From NCBI RefSeq assembly GCF_000332995.1, contig NZ_BANS01000019.1, positions 1 through 64,000 on the forward strand: a stretch of 64,000 nucleotides of DNA, written 5' to 3'. A program made the translations under genes and the position numbers. This stretch comes from Gordonia amicalis NBRC 100051 = JCM 11271 (lineage in GTDB: Bacteria > Actinomycetota > Actinomycetes > Mycobacteriales > Mycobacteriaceae). Positions 1-9,217 of this stretch are shown here, in pieces (position 1 is the first letter of the stretch; every line of letters begins with the position of its first letter). The notes beneath the pieces were generated by a model. It was not told the origin of the DNA and did not search any database. It saw nothing but the letters and a program-made list of their open reading frames with translations.

Positions 1-2095
1 CGCGGCGCGTCCTGACGCCCGTCCGGGTGGTCGCGGCGGTGCCGGCGGCGGCCGTGGCGGAGGCGCCGGCGGCGGCGGTTACCGCGGCGGACCCGGTGGC
101 GGCGGCGCGCCCGGCGCACCCGCAGGTGGTGGCTTCCGCGGTCGTCCCGGTGGCGGCGGCGGTCGTGGCCGCGGTGGTGCAGCCGGTGCGTTCGGTCGTC
201 CCGGCGGCGCCCCCCGCAAGGGTCGCAAGTCGAAGCGCGCAAAACGCGCCGAGTACGAGAGCATGCAAGCACCGGCCGTCGGTGGCGTCCGGCTGCCGCG
301 CGGCAACGGCGAGATCATCCGTCTCGCACGTGGTGCCTCGCTCTCCGACTTCGCCGACAAGATCGACGCCAACCCGGCATCGCTGGTCCAGGCGCTGTTC
401 AACCTCGGCGAGATGGTGACGGCGACCGAGTCGGTCAACGACGAGACGCTCGAGCTGCTGGGCTCGGAGATGAACTACCGCGTCCAGGTCGTCAGCCCGG
501 AGGACGAGGACCGCGAGCTGCTCGGCAGCTTCGACCTCACCTATGGCGAGAACGAGGGCGGCGAGGAAGATCTCGAACAGCGCCCGCCGGTGGTCACCGT
601 CATGGGCCACGTCGATCACGGTAAGACCCGACTGCTCGACACGATCCGTAAGGCCAACGTCCGCGAGGGCGAGGCCGGCGGTATCACGCAGCACATCGGT
701 GCCTACCAGGTGAACACCCACCTCAACGGTGAGGATCGCCTGATCACCTTCATCGACACCCCGGGTCACGAGGCGTTCACCGCCATGCGTGCCCGTGGCG
801 CCAAGGCGACCGACATCGCGATCCTCGTGGTCGCGGCCGACGACGGCGTCATGCCGCAGACGGTGGAAGCGGTCAACCACGCCCAGGCGGCCGACGTCCC
901 GATCGTGGTCGCGGTGAACAAGATCGACAAGGAAGGCGCCGATCCGCAGAAGATCCGCGGACAGCTGACCGAGTACGGCCTGATCCCCGAGGAGTACGGC
1001 GGCGACGCCATGTTCGTCGACATCTCGGCCAAGCAGGGCGAGAACATCGACGCACTGCTCGAGGCCGTGTTGCTCACCGCGGACGCATCGCTCGACCTGC
1101 GTGCCAACCCGGACATGGACGCCCAGGGTGTCGCCATCGAGGCGCACCTCGACCGCGGCCGTGGCCCGGTGGCGACCGTGCTGGTCCAGCGCGGCACGCT
1201 CCGCGTCGGCGACTCGATCGTCGCCGGTGACGCCTACGGTCGTGTCCGTCGCATGGTCGACGAGCACGGCGAGGACGTCCCCGAGGCACTGCCGTCGCGT
1301 CCGGTCCAGGTCATCGGTTTCACCTCGGTCCCCGGTGCAGGTGACAACCTGCTCGTGGTCGAGGAGGACCGCATCGCCCGGCAGATCGCCGACCGTCGCA
1401 ATGCGCGCAAGCGCAACGCGCTGGCCGCGCGCAGCCGCAAGCGGATCAGTCTGGAAGACCTGGATTCGGCTCTCAAGGAGACCAGCCAGCTCAACCTCAT
1501 CCTCAAGGGTGACAACTCGGGTACGGTCGAGGCCCTCGAAGAGGCCCTGCTGGGCATCGAGATGGGCGACGAGGTGTCGCTGCGCATCATCGACCGCGGT
1601 GTCGGTGGTGTCACCGAGACCAACGTCAACCTGGCGGCGGCATCGGATGCGATCATCATCGGCTTCAACGTCCGCGCGGAGGGCAAGGCCACCGAGCTGG
1701 CCAACCGCGAGGGCGTCGACATCCGGTACTACTCGGTGATCTACCAGGCCATCGACGAGATCGAGAGCGCGCTCAAGGGCATGCTCAAGCCGATCTACGA
1801 AGAGGTGGAGCTCGGCCGCGCCGAGATCCGCGCCATCTTCAAGTCGTCGAAGGTCGGCAACATCGCCGGTTGCCTCGTCCAGTCGGGCATCATGCGCCGC
1901 AACGCGAAGGCGCGCCTGCTGCGTGACAATGTCGTGGTCGCCGAGAACCTCACCGTGTCGTCGCTCAAGCGCGAGAAGGACGATGCCACCGAGGTTCGCG
2001 AAGGTTACGAATGTGGTCTCACGCTGACCTACTCGGACATCAAGGTGGACGACGTGATCGAGACCTACGAGCTGCAGGAGAAGCCGCGCGACTGA
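1..2095 (+). CDS. infB: Translation initiation factor IF-2 (5' end outside window)
   Basis: IF-2 is the GTPase that brings initiator tRNA to the 30S subunit and promotes subunit joining. The reading frame is open from base 2, so the gene starts upstream of the window; about 697 residues are visible. The first ~80 residues are a Gly/Arg/Pro-rich low-complexity stretch ending in a basic [10 protein letters not shown] segment, typical of actinobacterial IF-2. An IF2_N region follows, then the G domain with GHVDHGKT (near base 605), [16 protein letters not shown] and NKID, and then the beta-barrel and C-terminal domains. The first in-frame ATG at 263 lies inside the conserved protein and is not the start. 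A strong hairpin follows the stop, before rbfA. Confidence 0.98.
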   Translation, partial: AARPDARPGGRGGAGGGRGGGAGGGGYRGGPGGGGAPGAPAGGGFRGRPGGGGGRGRGGAAGAFGRPGGAPRKGRKSKRAKRAEYESMQAPAVGGVRLPRGNGEIIRLARGASLSDFADKIDANPASLVQALFNLGEMVTATESVNDETLELLGSEMNYRVQVVSPEDEDRELLGSFDLTYGENEGGEEDLEQRPPVVTVMGHVDHGKTRLLDTIRKANVREGEAGGITQHIGAYQVNTHLNGEDRLITFIDTPGHEAFTAMRARGAKATDIAILVVAADDGVMPQTVEAVNHAQAADVPIVVAVNKIDKEGADPQKIRGQLTEYGLIPEEYGGDAMFVDISAKQGENIDALLEAVLLTADASLDLRANPDMDAQGVAIEAHLDRGRGPVATVLVQRGTLRVGDSIVAGDAYGRVRRMVDEHGEDVPEALPSRPVQVIGFTSVPGAGDNLLVVEEDRIARQIADRRNARKRNALAARSRKRISLEDLDSALKETSQLNLILKGDNSGTVEALEEALLGIEMGDEVSLRIIDRGVGGVTETNVNLAAASDAIIIGFNVRAEGKATELANREGVDIRYYSVIYQAIDEIESALKGMLKPIYEEVELGRAEIRAIFKSSKVGNIAGCLVQSGIMRRNAKARLLRDNVVVAENLTVSSLKREKDDATEVREGYECGLTLTYSDIKVDDVIETYELQEKPRD

Positions 2096-2138
2096 TGCGC
2101 GTGGGCTCCGAGCTCTCGTAAGACAACTCTCGACCCGC

Positions 2139-2181
2139 TGCCGTGCGCGTCGTCCCCGACGAGGGGACGGCGCGCACGGCA
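2139..2181 (+). promoter_or_regulatory. Strong hairpin between infB and rbfA
   Basis: Bases 2139-2157 pair with 2163-2181 in a 19-bp stem with one G-U pair and a 5-nt loop (GACGA). No U-tract follows, and the rbfA ribosome-binding site begins about 10 nt downstream. It may be an attenuator, a partial terminator or an RNase processing/stability element that separates the levels of infB and rbfA. Confidence 0.7.
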
Positions 2182-2202
2182 CCGCTTACGGAAGGACTCC
2201 CG

Positions 2203-2652
2203 ATGGCTGATCCAGCACGGGCACAGCGCCTGGCCAAGCGGATCTCGACGATCGTCGCCTCGGCGATCGCCTCCGAGATCAAGGACCCACGCCTGGCCTA
2301 CGTGACGGTCACCGACACCCGCGTGACCAATGATCTGCACGACGCGACCGTCTACTACACGGTGATGGGCGAATCCATCGACGCCGAACCCGACTACGAC
2401 GCCGCCGCGGCCGGACTGGCCAAGGCGACCGGCGTGCTGCGGTCCAAGGTCGGTGCCGGAACCGGCGTCCGCTTCACCCCGACCCTGCGTTTCGTCCTCG
2501 ACACGGTGCCCGACGCGGCTCGTCAGATGGAGGAGCTCGTCGCACGCGCCCGCGCCAACGACGAACTCGTCGCACGGCGTCGGGCAGAGGCGTCACCGGC
2601 CGGTGACGCCGATCCCTACCGTTCGGCAGACGACGCCGGCGACGACGAGTGA
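2203..2652 (+). CDS. rbfA: Ribosome-binding factor A
   Basis: RbfA is a KH-fold assembly factor for the 30S subunit that helps mature the 5' end of 16S rRNA. The 149-residue product has the family core: a basic N-terminal helix ([13 protein letters not shown]), SEIKDPRL and [21 protein letters not shown]. The acidic C-terminal tail (SADDAGDDE) is common in actinobacteria. ATG 2203 is chosen because GGAAGG lies 8 nt upstream and translation begins at the conserved N-terminus; an in-frame GTG at 2143 would start inside the preceding hairpin. It overlaps the next start by 4 bp (GTGA). Confidence 0.96.
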   Translation: MADPARAQRLAKRISTIVASAIASEIKDPRLAYVTVTDTRVTNDLHDATVYYTVMGESIDAEPDYDAAAAGLAKATGVLRSKVGAGTGVRFTPTLRFVLDTVPDAARQMEELVARARANDELVARRRAEASPAGDADPYRSADDAGDDE

Positions 2653-3605
2653 ACGCTTCGGCGAGTGCCGCGATCGCCGCGGAGCTGGCGACCGCGTCGG
2701 CGGTGACCATCTGCTGTCACGTCCGCCCGGATGCGGACACGATCGGCAGCGGTCTCGCACTGGGACTGGCCCTCGACCGGCGTGGCGTCGACGTCGAGGT
2801 GTCCTATCCCGGTGCCGAACAGCTACCGGCATCGCTCGGCGGTCTGCCCGGCAGCAAACTCCTGTGTTCACCGAACCAGGTGATCGGGCACCCGGTGGTG
2901 GTGTCGGTCGACGCTGCGAACCTCGAACGCCTCGACTCGCTGGGCGCCGTCTTCAGTGCGGCCGACACCTCGATCACCATCGACCATCACGCATCGAATC
3001 CCGGTTTCGGCGACCTCGATCTCATAGACCCGGCCGCCGACTGCACGTCGGTCCTCGTGCTCGACGTCCTCGACGAACTCGGGGTCGAACTCGACGCCGA
3101 CATCGCCACCTGTATCTACGCCGGGCTGACCACCGACACCGGGTCGTTCCGCTGGGCCCGACCGCAGTCCTTCCGGATCGCGGCGCGCCTGTTGGAGACC
3201 GGCGTCGACGCACGCAAGTGGAGCCGCATCCTCTTCGATTCGCACCCGTTCGAGTGGTTCGCCATGATGTCGGACGTGCTGGCGTCGGCGAAGCTGGTCC
3301 CGTCGGCGTGCAACGGCGAGGGACTCGTCTACGCGATCGTCGACCAGCGGGCCCTCGCCGGAATGAGCTGGGAAGAGTCCGAGAGCGTCGTGGACACCAT
3401 CCGGACCGCCCGTGACGCCGAGGTGGCCGCGGTGTTCAAAGAGAGCGCGCCCGGCGTCTGGACGGTGTCGCTGCGGTCCAAGGACGTCGTCGACCTCGTC
3501 CCGATCGCCCGCGCCCATGGCGGCGGCGGGCACCGGCAGGCGTCCGGTTACAGCGACACCGGCACCGCCGACGAGGTGGTCGCGAGATTGTTGGAGTCGC
3601 TCTGA
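2649..3605 (+). CDS. nrnA: DHH/DHHA1 phosphoesterase, NrnA/CnpB type
   Basis: This is a DHH-superfamily phosphoesterase of the NrnA type, which degrades nanoRNA and 3'-phosphoadenosine 5'-phosphate. The M. tuberculosis orthologue at this locus (Rv2837c) also cleaves cyclic dinucleotides. The 318 residues show motif [13 protein letters not shown], motif II VSVDAAN, the signature ITIDHH, motif [13 protein letters not shown], and the C-terminal DHHA1 glycine motif [12 protein letters not shown]. The GTG start overlaps the rbfA stop, so the two are translationally coupled. The 3' end in turn overlaps the probable start of the MATE gene. Confidence 0.94.
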   Translation: MNASASAAIAAELATASAVTICCHVRPDADTIGSGLALGLALDRRGVDVEVSYPGAEQLPASLGGLPGSKLLCSPNQVIGHPVVVSVDAANLERLDSLGAVFSAADTSITIDHHASNPGFGDLDLIDPAADCTSVLVLDVLDELGVELDADIATCIYAGLTTDTGSFRWARPQSFRIAARLLETGVDARKWSRILFDSHPFEWFAMMSDVLASAKLVPSACNGEGLVYAIVDQRALAGMSWEESESVVDTIRTARDAEVAAVFKESAPGVWTVSLRSKDVVDLVPIARAHGGGGHRQASGYSDTGTADEVVARLLESL

Positions 3606-4945
3606 GCGATGATGCGGGTGTCGCGCGGATCGCGACGCTGACCGTCTCGGCGCTCGCGGTCCTGATCGCACCACCGCTCTACCTGCTTCTCGACCTCGCG
3701 GTCGTCGGTCGTCTCGGCGGCGAGCAGCTCGCCGCACTCGGCGTCGGAACGCTGGTCCTCTCGATCGTCAGCACCCAGCTCACCTTCCTGTCGTACGGCA
3801 CCACGGCCCGTGCGGCGCGCAGGTTCGGCGCGGGTGATCGGGCCGGTGCGGTGCACGAGGGCGTCCAGGCCAGCTGGATCGCGGTCGCCGTCGGTGTGGT
3901 GATCGTCGCGGTCGCCTATCCGCTCGCGCCCGTGGTCATGAGGTTGCTCGTCGGTGCGTCGTCGCCGGATTCGGCCGCGGTGGCCGCCGACGCCGCCCAC
4001 TGGTTGCGGATCGCGATGTTCGGGGTGCCGCTGATCCTGCTGTCGATGGCCGGCAACGGCTGGATGCGCGGCGTGCAGGACACGCGCCGGCCGGTCTTCT
4101 ACGTGGTCATCGGGCTGTCGCTCGCGGCGGTACTGGTCGCCGGCCTCGTGCACGGCATCGGACCGTTTCCGCGTCTCGGCCTTCCCGGTAGCGCCGTCGC
4201 GAACGTGATCGGGCAAGGGGTCACGGGCATGCTGTTCGCGGTGCGGGTGATCCCCGAGGCGTCCGGGGAGTCGCAGGGATTCCGACCGGACCGTCCGATC
4301 ATCGTCGCCCAGTTCGCGATGGCACGCGATCTGATCGTGCGCAGTCTCTCGTTCCAGATCTGTTTCGTCTCGGCCGCCGCGGTGGCCGCCCGGTTCGGCG
4401 TCGCACAGGTCGCGGCCCATCAGCTCGTGCTGCAGCTCTGGGAGTTCATGGCGCTGTTCCTCGACTCGGTCGCGATCGCCGCCCAGGCACTCGTCGGTGC
4501 CGCGCTCGGCGGTGGTCGCCTGACGATCGCCGACGCCGTGGCCCGCCGCGTGACCGGGGTGTCGGTGGTCGCCGCGACCGCGATGGCCGCCGTTTTCGCC
4601 GCCGGTGCGTCGCTCATCCCGCGCATCTTCACCACCGACGACGCCGTGCTCGACGCCATCGGGGTGCCCTGGTGGTTCTTCGTCGGCATGCTGCCGATCG
4701 CCGGGGTGGTCTTCGCGCTCGACGGCGTGCTCCTCGGCAGTGGCGACGCCGCCTTCCTGCGCACCGCGACACTGACCGGTGCGCTCGTCGGGTTCCTGCC
4801 GTTGATCTGGCTGTCGCTGATCTTCGACTGGGGCCTGGCCGGCGTGTGGTCCGGCCTGGTGGTCTTCACGGTCATCCGGCTCGCGACCGTCGTGTGGCGT
4901 ATCCGTTCCGGCCGGTGGCGGCAGGCGGGGGTCGTACCCGCCTGA
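3602..4945 (+). CDS. dinF: MATE-family efflux transporter (DinF-like), probable CTG start
   Basis: This is a multidrug/oxidised-compound exporter of the MATE superfamily, an integral membrane protein with about 12 helices that usually uses Na+ or H+. The first ATG/GTG/TTG in frame is GTG 3851, but coding similarity extends 83 codons upstream. That segment contains the canonical first helices (LAVLIAPPLYLLLDLAVVGR, then LGGEQLAALGVGTLVLSIVS) and no stop codon. The only plausible initiator is CTG 3602, which overlaps the nrnA stop as CTGA and has GGAG 5 nt upstream. This gives 447 residues, the normal family length. An annotation starting at 3851 would lose helices 1-2. The product name is firm; the non-canonical start is inferred. 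Confidence 0.88.
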   Translation: MSDDAGVARIATLTVSALAVLIAPPLYLLLDLAVVGRLGGEQLAALGVGTLVLSIVSTQLTFLSYGTTARAARRFGAGDRAGAVHEGVQASWIAVAVGVVIVAVAYPLAPVVMRLLVGASSPDSAAVAADAAHWLRIAMFGVPLILLSMAGNGWMRGVQDTRRPVFYVVIGLSLAAVLVAGLVHGIGPFPRLGLPGSAVANVIGQGVTGMLFAVRVIPEASGESQGFRPDRPIIVAQFAMARDLIVRSLSFQICFVSAAAVAARFGVAQVAAHQLVLQLWEFMALFLDSVAIAAQALVGAALGGGRLTIADAVARRVTGVSVVAATAMAAVFAAGASLIPRIFTTDDAVLDAIGVPWWFFVGMLPIAGVVFALDGVLLGSGDAAFLRTATLTGALVGFLPLIWLSLIFDWGLAGVWSGLVVFTVIRLATVVWRIRSGRWRQAGVVPA

Positions 4946-4962
4946 CCTGGCCTCGTCCCCGG

Positions 4963-5781
4963 TCAGCGCTGATCGTCGCCGGGACGCCCGATCTGGGTGG
5001 TGCGGAACGACGGGTCGTCGGGACGCCGTGGGGGCTGAGCGAGCGGTGGCGGTGACACGGGATACCGTTCGGTCTCCCGCTGGTCGATCTGATGGGCCTG
5101 GGTCCGGTACAGCTGGGTGGCGCGGTGGTCCTCGACGCTCGCCGCGGCCGCGGGTGCGCCTGCCGCCCGGGGTCTCCGCGTGGCGAGGCCGATGCCGTCG
5201 CATGCCCACAGGATCAGGATCGCCGCGAGCACGAACGCGATCTCGAACGTCACCACGCCCACGTGGTAACCGAGGGGTAGAGTGCCCCCGCTCGTGAGGT
5301 CCGCGCCGAAGTCGGGCTGATGGAAGTAGATCGCCCACGTCCCCAGGGAGAGCACCCCGGCCGCCGGGATCACGCCCAGCCAGGTGGCTGCCGACTGTCG
5401 CCGGGCGATGGACCAGACGATGACGACGCCGCTGTCGAACAGGGCGATGTTCGCCATCGCCGCCGCGTCGAGTACCCGTGTATTCCAGTCGGCGATCACG
5501 GACGAGTCGAGATAGAAGGGGAGGATCGCGACTCGTTCCAGGGCCAGGAGGAGCAGTCCCACGGACAGCACGAGCGCAAGGCGCAGACCGCTGCGCGTCC
5601 ACGCCGCGGTGATCAGCAGGAACACGAGCGGCACGACTGCCGACGCGCCGAATCGAGCCCAGGAGTCGGTGCCCGCCGAATCCAGGGCGTAGAGCGACAT
5701 CACGAGGGCGACGGTGAACGCGACGAGGATCGCGGTACTCACCAGCGCCTGCACCCACCAGGGTCCTCGATTGCCTATCAC
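4963..5781 (-). CDS. Hypothetical multi-pass membrane protein
   Basis: The 272-residue protein is of unrecognised family. About six hydrophobic segments occupy the first ~195 residues (for example VSTAILVAFTVALVMSL, AVVPLVFLLITAAW, LALVLSVGLLLLALERVAIL and FEIAFVLAAILILWACDGI). A charged, Pro/Gln/Arg-rich cytoplasmic tail follows (PPPLAQPPRRP). The start is GTG 5781. It is convergent with the MATE gene (17-nt gap) and divergent from pptH. The topology suggests a membrane sensor or channel-like protein, but nothing in the sequence identifies a substrate. Confidence 0.75.
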   Translation of the reverse strand: MIGNRGPWWVQALVSTAILVAFTVALVMSLYALDSAGTDSWARFGASAVVPLVFLLITAAWTRSGLRLALVLSVGLLLLALERVAILPFYLDSSVIADWNTRVLDAAAMANIALFDSGVVIVWSIARRQSAATWLGVIPAAGVLSLGTWAIYFHQPDFGADLTSGGTLPLGYHVGVVTFEIAFVLAAILILWACDGIGLATRRPRAAGAPAAAASVEDHRATQLYRTQAHQIDQRETERYPVSPPPLAQPPRRPDDPSFRTTQIGRPGDDQR

Positions 5782-5850
5782 CGTTCGATCGTCCCACGTG
5801 AGACCGCCCCCGGCACGGGGTGATCACGACCTCTGGCACGATGGATCCTC

Positions 5851-6840
5851 GTGGCAACTTTGTGGGCGATCAGCGATCTGCACGTCGCCCATCGGGGCAA
5901 CGAGCACATCATCGACGACATCCGGCCGACATCGCCGGAGGACTGGCTCATCGTGGCCGGTGACGTCGCCGAACGCACCGACGACATCGTCGACACCCTC
6001 CGCCGCCTGCGGACCCGTTTCCACACCGTCATCTGGGTCCCGGGCAATCACGAGCTGTACACCACGGCCAAGGACCCGCTGCAGGTGTTCGGTGTCGCCC
6101 GGTACGACTATCTGGTGCAGGCGTGCCGCGACATCGGCGTGGTGACCCCCGAGGACATCTATCCGCTGTTCGATCCCGGTGACGGCGGCGACCCGGTCCG
6201 CGTCGTCCCGATGTTCCTGCTGTACGACTACACGTTCCGGCCGGAGGGCACGGCCAACAAGCTCACCGCGCTGGCGCTGGCGCGCGAACGCAACGTGGTG
6301 GCGACCGACGAGTTCCTGCTCTCGCCCGAGCCGTTCCCGACCCGCGACGCATGGGGCCGGGCACGCATCGAGATCACCCGCCGCCGGTTGCAGGCGCTCG
6401 ACCCGTCGGAGAAGACGGTCCTGATCAACCACTGGCCGTTGCGCCGCGAACCGTGTGATGCGCTCATCTACCCGGAGTTCGCGCTGTGGTGCGGCAGCGA
6501 GCTGACCGCCGAATGGCACACCGAGTTCAACGCCGCGTGCTGCGTGTACGGGCACCTGCACATCCCGCGGACCACCTGGTATGACGGCATCCGGTTCGAG
6601 GAGGTGTCCGTCGGCTATCCGCGTGAGTGGAAGCGACGCGGCCTGCCGAATCCGTTGATGCGCAACATCGTGCCCGGTGACGGTCTCGGCGAGACCGATC
6701 TGCCCGAGCACGGGGTGCGCTTCGACCTGCCGCCCGACTATGCCGAGCGGGCCGCGGAATTCCGGGCGCGTGTGGAGCAGCGGCAGGCAGAGCGCCGGAC
6801 CCGGCAGGTGGAACGGCAAGCACGAAAGGACGACCGGTGA
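5851..6840 (+). CDS. pptH: Calcineurin-like metallophosphoesterase, PptH-type
   Basis: The 329-residue protein is a calcineurin-like binuclear metallophosphoesterase. Metal-ligand motifs are visible in order: SDLHVAH near the N-terminus, VAGDVAE, PGNHELY, NHW and GHLH. The gene overlaps pptT by 4 bp. This is the arrangement of M. tuberculosis Rv2795c-Rv2794c, where Rv2795c (PptH) removes the 4'-phosphopantetheine arm that PptT installs on carrier proteins. By synteny and motif content it is likely the antagonist hydrolase; the precise substrate is inferred. Confidence 0.85.
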   Translation: MATLWAISDLHVAHRGNEHIIDDIRPTSPEDWLIVAGDVAERTDDIVDTLRRLRTRFHTVIWVPGNHELYTTAKDPLQVFGVARYDYLVQACRDIGVVTPEDIYPLFDPGDGGDPVRVVPMFLLYDYTFRPEGTANKLTALALARERNVVATDEFLLSPEPFPTRDAWGRARIEITRRRLQALDPSEKTVLINHWPLRREPCDALIYPEFALWCGSELTAEWHTEFNAACCVYGHLHIPRTTWYDGIRFEEVSVGYPREWKRRGLPNPLMRNIVPGDGLGETDLPEHGVRFDLPPDYAERAAEFRARVEQRQAERRTRQVERQARKDDR

Positions 6841-7493
6841 TCGAACAACTCCTTCCATCCGGGGTCGCCTCGGCGGAGGCGTTCGACGATCCGCCCGGGC
6901 TGACCCCGATGCCCGCCGAGCAGGCGCTCATCGGCAAGGCCGTCGAGAAGCGTCGCCGCGAGTTCACCACCGTCCGTCACTGTGCGCGGCAGGCGCTGGC
7001 GGAGCTGGGTTACGAGCCGGTGCCGATCCTCAAGGGGGACAAAGGCGCTCCGATCTGGCCGGCCGGGATCGTGGGCAGTCTCACGCACTGCGACGGCTAC
7101 CGCGCGGCGATCGTCGCCCACTCGATGGGGGTGCGATCCCTCGGCATGGACGCCGAACCGCACGACGCGTTGCCCGACGGCGTGCTCGAGCACACCAGCC
7201 TGCCCGCCGAACGTGAGGTCCTGGCGACCCGTCCGTCCGGCCTGCACTGGGACCGGCTGCTGTTCTGCGCCAAGGAGGCCACCTACAAGGCGTGGTTCCC
7301 GATCACCAAGCGGTGGTTGGGTTTCGAGGACGCCCTGATCACCTTCGAACAGACCGCGGAGACGTCCGGGACGTTCATCTCCCGCATCCTCATCGACCCG
7401 GCCGCGGCCGACGGCGGCGCGCCGGTGCTCGAGTTCCACGGCCGTTGGCTCGTCGAGCGGGGCATCATCACCACGACGATCGCGATGGTCTGA
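6837..7493 (+). CDS. pptT: 4'-phosphopantetheinyl transferase PptT
   Basis: This Sfp-type enzyme transfers phosphopantetheine from CoA to carrier domains of polyketide, mycolate-related and non-ribosomal peptide synthases. The 218-residue protein has the family signatures: GSLTHCDGYRAAIVA, the Mg-binding GMDAEPHDALP (Asp and Glu), and WDRLLFCAKEATYKAW with the second Glu and Lys. The GTG start overlaps the pptH stop (GTGA), and truB follows with no spacer, so pptH-pptT-truB is one operon. Coupled translation of the transferase with its putative hydrolase implies a fixed ratio of the two. Confidence 0.95.
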   Translation: MIEQLLPSGVASAEAFDDPPGLTPMPAEQALIGKAVEKRRREFTTVRHCARQALAELGYEPVPILKGDKGAPIWPAGIVGSLTHCDGYRAAIVAHSMGVRSLGMDAEPHDALPDGVLEHTSLPAEREVLATRPSGLHWDRLLFCAKEATYKAWFPITKRWLGFEDALITFEQTAETSGTFISRILIDPAAADGGAPVLEFHGRWLVERGIITTTIAMV

Positions 7494-8414
7494 ATGGCCG
7501 ACGCAACCATCGAGAAGGCCGGTCTGCTCATCGTGGACAAGCAGGCCGGGATCACCAGCCACGACGTCGTCTCGCGGTGCCGCAAGATCTTCGACACCCG
7601 CCGGGTCGGCCACGCCGGCACCCTCGACCCGATGGCCACCGGCGTCCTCGTCGTCGGGATCGAGAGGGCGACAAAGCTTCTCGGTCTGCTGTCGCTGACC
7701 ACCAAGTCCTACACCGCGACCATCCGCCTCGGTGCCTCGACCACCACGGACGACCGCGAGGGCGAGATCCTCACCACCGCGGACGCCTCCGGTGTCAGCG
7801 ACGACGAGATCGCCTCGGCCGTCGCCGATCTCACCGGCGACATCCAGCAGGTTCCGGCGAAGGTCTCGGCGATCAAGGTCGACGGCCGGCGCGCGCATGC
7901 GCTCGTCCGCACCGGCGCCGAGTTCGACCTGCAGGCCCGGCCGGTCACCGTGTCACGATTCGACGTCCTGGCCACGCGGCGTGCGGGGGACACCGACAAC
8001 GACACCGCGGGCGTCGTGGATCTCGATGTCGCGGTGGACTGTTCGTCGGGCACCTACATCCGGTCGCTCGCACGCGATCTCGGTGCCGCCCTCGGCGTCG
8101 GTGGGCACCTGACCGCGTTGCGCCGTACCGCCGTGGGGCCCTTCACCCTCGAACACGCCCGCACGCTCGACGAGGTCCGCGAGGACGGCCGCGTCAGCCT
8201 CGACATCGACGAGGCGGTGAAGCTGTCCTTTCCCCGCCGCGACATCAGCGACGACGAGGCCGAATCCATCAGCCAGGGACGATGGCTCGAGCCGATCGGC
8301 ATGAAGGGCGTCTACGTCGTCGTCGACCCGCACGAGCAGGCCATCGCGCTCATCCAGGAGAAGGGCCGCCGGGCGAGTTCGGTGATGGTGGTGCGTCCGG
8401 CCACCCTGCGCTAG
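7494..8414 (+). CDS. truB: tRNA pseudouridine(55) synthase
   Basis: TruB isomerises U55 in the T-loop of tRNAs. The 306-residue product begins GLLIVDKQAGITSHDVV. It carries the catalytic loop VGHAGTLDPMATGVLVV, where the Asp of GTLDP is the nucleophile, followed by KSYTATIRLG and the C-terminal PUA-like region. The ATG directly follows the pptT stop. Its TAG stop overlaps the mntR stop on the other strand within the tetramer CTAG (8411-8414), so the two genes converge with no space for a separate terminator. Confidence 0.97.
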   Translation: MADATIEKAGLLIVDKQAGITSHDVVSRCRKIFDTRRVGHAGTLDPMATGVLVVGIERATKLLGLLSLTTKSYTATIRLGASTTTDDREGEILTTADASGVSDDEIASAVADLTGDIQQVPAKVSAIKVDGRRAHALVRTGAEFDLQARPVTVSRFDVLATRRAGDTDNDTAGVVDLDVAVDCSSGTYIRSLARDLGAALGVGGHLTALRRTAVGPFTLEHARTLDEVREDGRVSLDIDEAVKLSFPRRDISDDEAESISQGRWLEPIGMKGVYVVVDPHEQAIALIQEKGRRASSVMVVRPATLR

Positions 8415-9100
8415 CGCGGGACGACGAAGATCGCGCGCGCGGCGATGTCGCCGAGGTCGATCGGCGTCGCGTCGTCGAGGGACACCGAGATGGTGCCGGC
8501 GAAGGGCCGCTTCTCGGCGACGGTGACGACACGGTCGAGGGCCACGCCGACCTCGTCGAAGTAGCGGAGCATCTCCGGGTCGGTGTCGGAGATGCGGGCG
8601 ATGCATCCCGACGCCCCGACCTCGAGGTCGGCGAGCAGTGCCGCGGCGGGCGTGGGGATCGAACCGTCGAGTGCGGGGATCGGGTCGCCGTGCGGATCCC
8701 GGTCGGGGAAGCCGAGTTTCGCGTCGAGCCGGGCCATCAGCCGATCCGAGACGGCGTGCTCGAGGATCTCGGCCTCGTCGTGCACCTCGTCCCAGCGGTA
8801 TCCGAGTTCGCGGACGAGGAAGGTCTCGAGGAGACGGTGGCGCCGCACCATCAGGATCGCCGCCTCGCGGCCCTCGTCGGTCAGCGTCACCGCGCCGTAG
8901 GGCTCATGGGAGACCAGGCCCTGATCGGCGAGTTTGCGGATGGCCTCCGAGGCCGTCGACGGGGACACTCCGAGGGACTGGGCCAGCAGCTTGGTCGTGA
9001 CCTTGACGTCTTCCCACTCCTGGCTGGTCCAGATGACCTTCAGATAGTCCTGGGTGACCTGTGACAGTTCGGTCACCGGACGGTCTGATCCCCTGGGCAT
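8411..9100 (-). CDS. mntR: DtxR/MntR-family metal-dependent regulator
   Basis: This is a DtxR-family repressor that uses a divalent metal as co-repressor. The 229 residues contain an N-terminal winged helix (TQDYLKVIWT, then LAQSLGVSPSTASEAIRKL), a metal-binding dimerisation domain (RHRLLETFLV, then DEVHDEAEILEHAVSDRL), and a C-terminal FeoA/SH3-like domain. The M. tuberculosis gene at the same place is Rv2788, a Mn-responsive MntR. ATG 9100 gives MPRGSDRP, the usual start; an upstream extension of the frame is not conserved-looking. Mn(II) control is also suggested by the riboswitch upstream of terC elsewhere in this window. Confidence 0.9.
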   Translation of the reverse strand: MPRGSDRPVTELSQVTQDYLKVIWTSQEWEDVKVTTKLLAQSLGVSPSTASEAIRKLADQGLVSHEPYGAVTLTDEGREAAILMVRRHRLLETFLVRELGYRWDEVHDEAEILEHAVSDRLMARLDAKLGFPDRDPHGDPIPALDGSIPTPAAALLADLEVGASGCIARISDTDPEMLRYFDEVGVALDRVVTVAEKRPFAGTISVSLDDATPIDLGDIAARAIFVVPR

Positions 9101-9217
9101 GGGTATGAGCTTAGCGTCACCTTGTCTGCTCGCCGACATCTCGTCGTCGACACCCCGTCCGTTCGTAGGCGTGTGGCGGTGGTGGTTTGGAACTGGTGCT
9201 CCCCGTAGGCTGGTCGC

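Noticed and set aside
27-419. Ala/Val-rich open frame at the window start
   Set aside because: It is an alternative frame of the repetitive Gly/Arg-rich IF-2 N-terminal region.
3548-5857. 769-codon open frame on the minus strand across the MATE gene
   Set aside because: Its product is Arg/Asp/His/Gly-rich with no family motifs; it is a high-GC shadow of the MATE gene and of the true minus-strand membrane-protein gene in another frame.
7292-9064. 590-codon plus-strand frame over truB and antisense mntR
   Set aside because: It is out of frame with truB and opposite mntR; the translation is Arg/Gly/His-rich without motifs.
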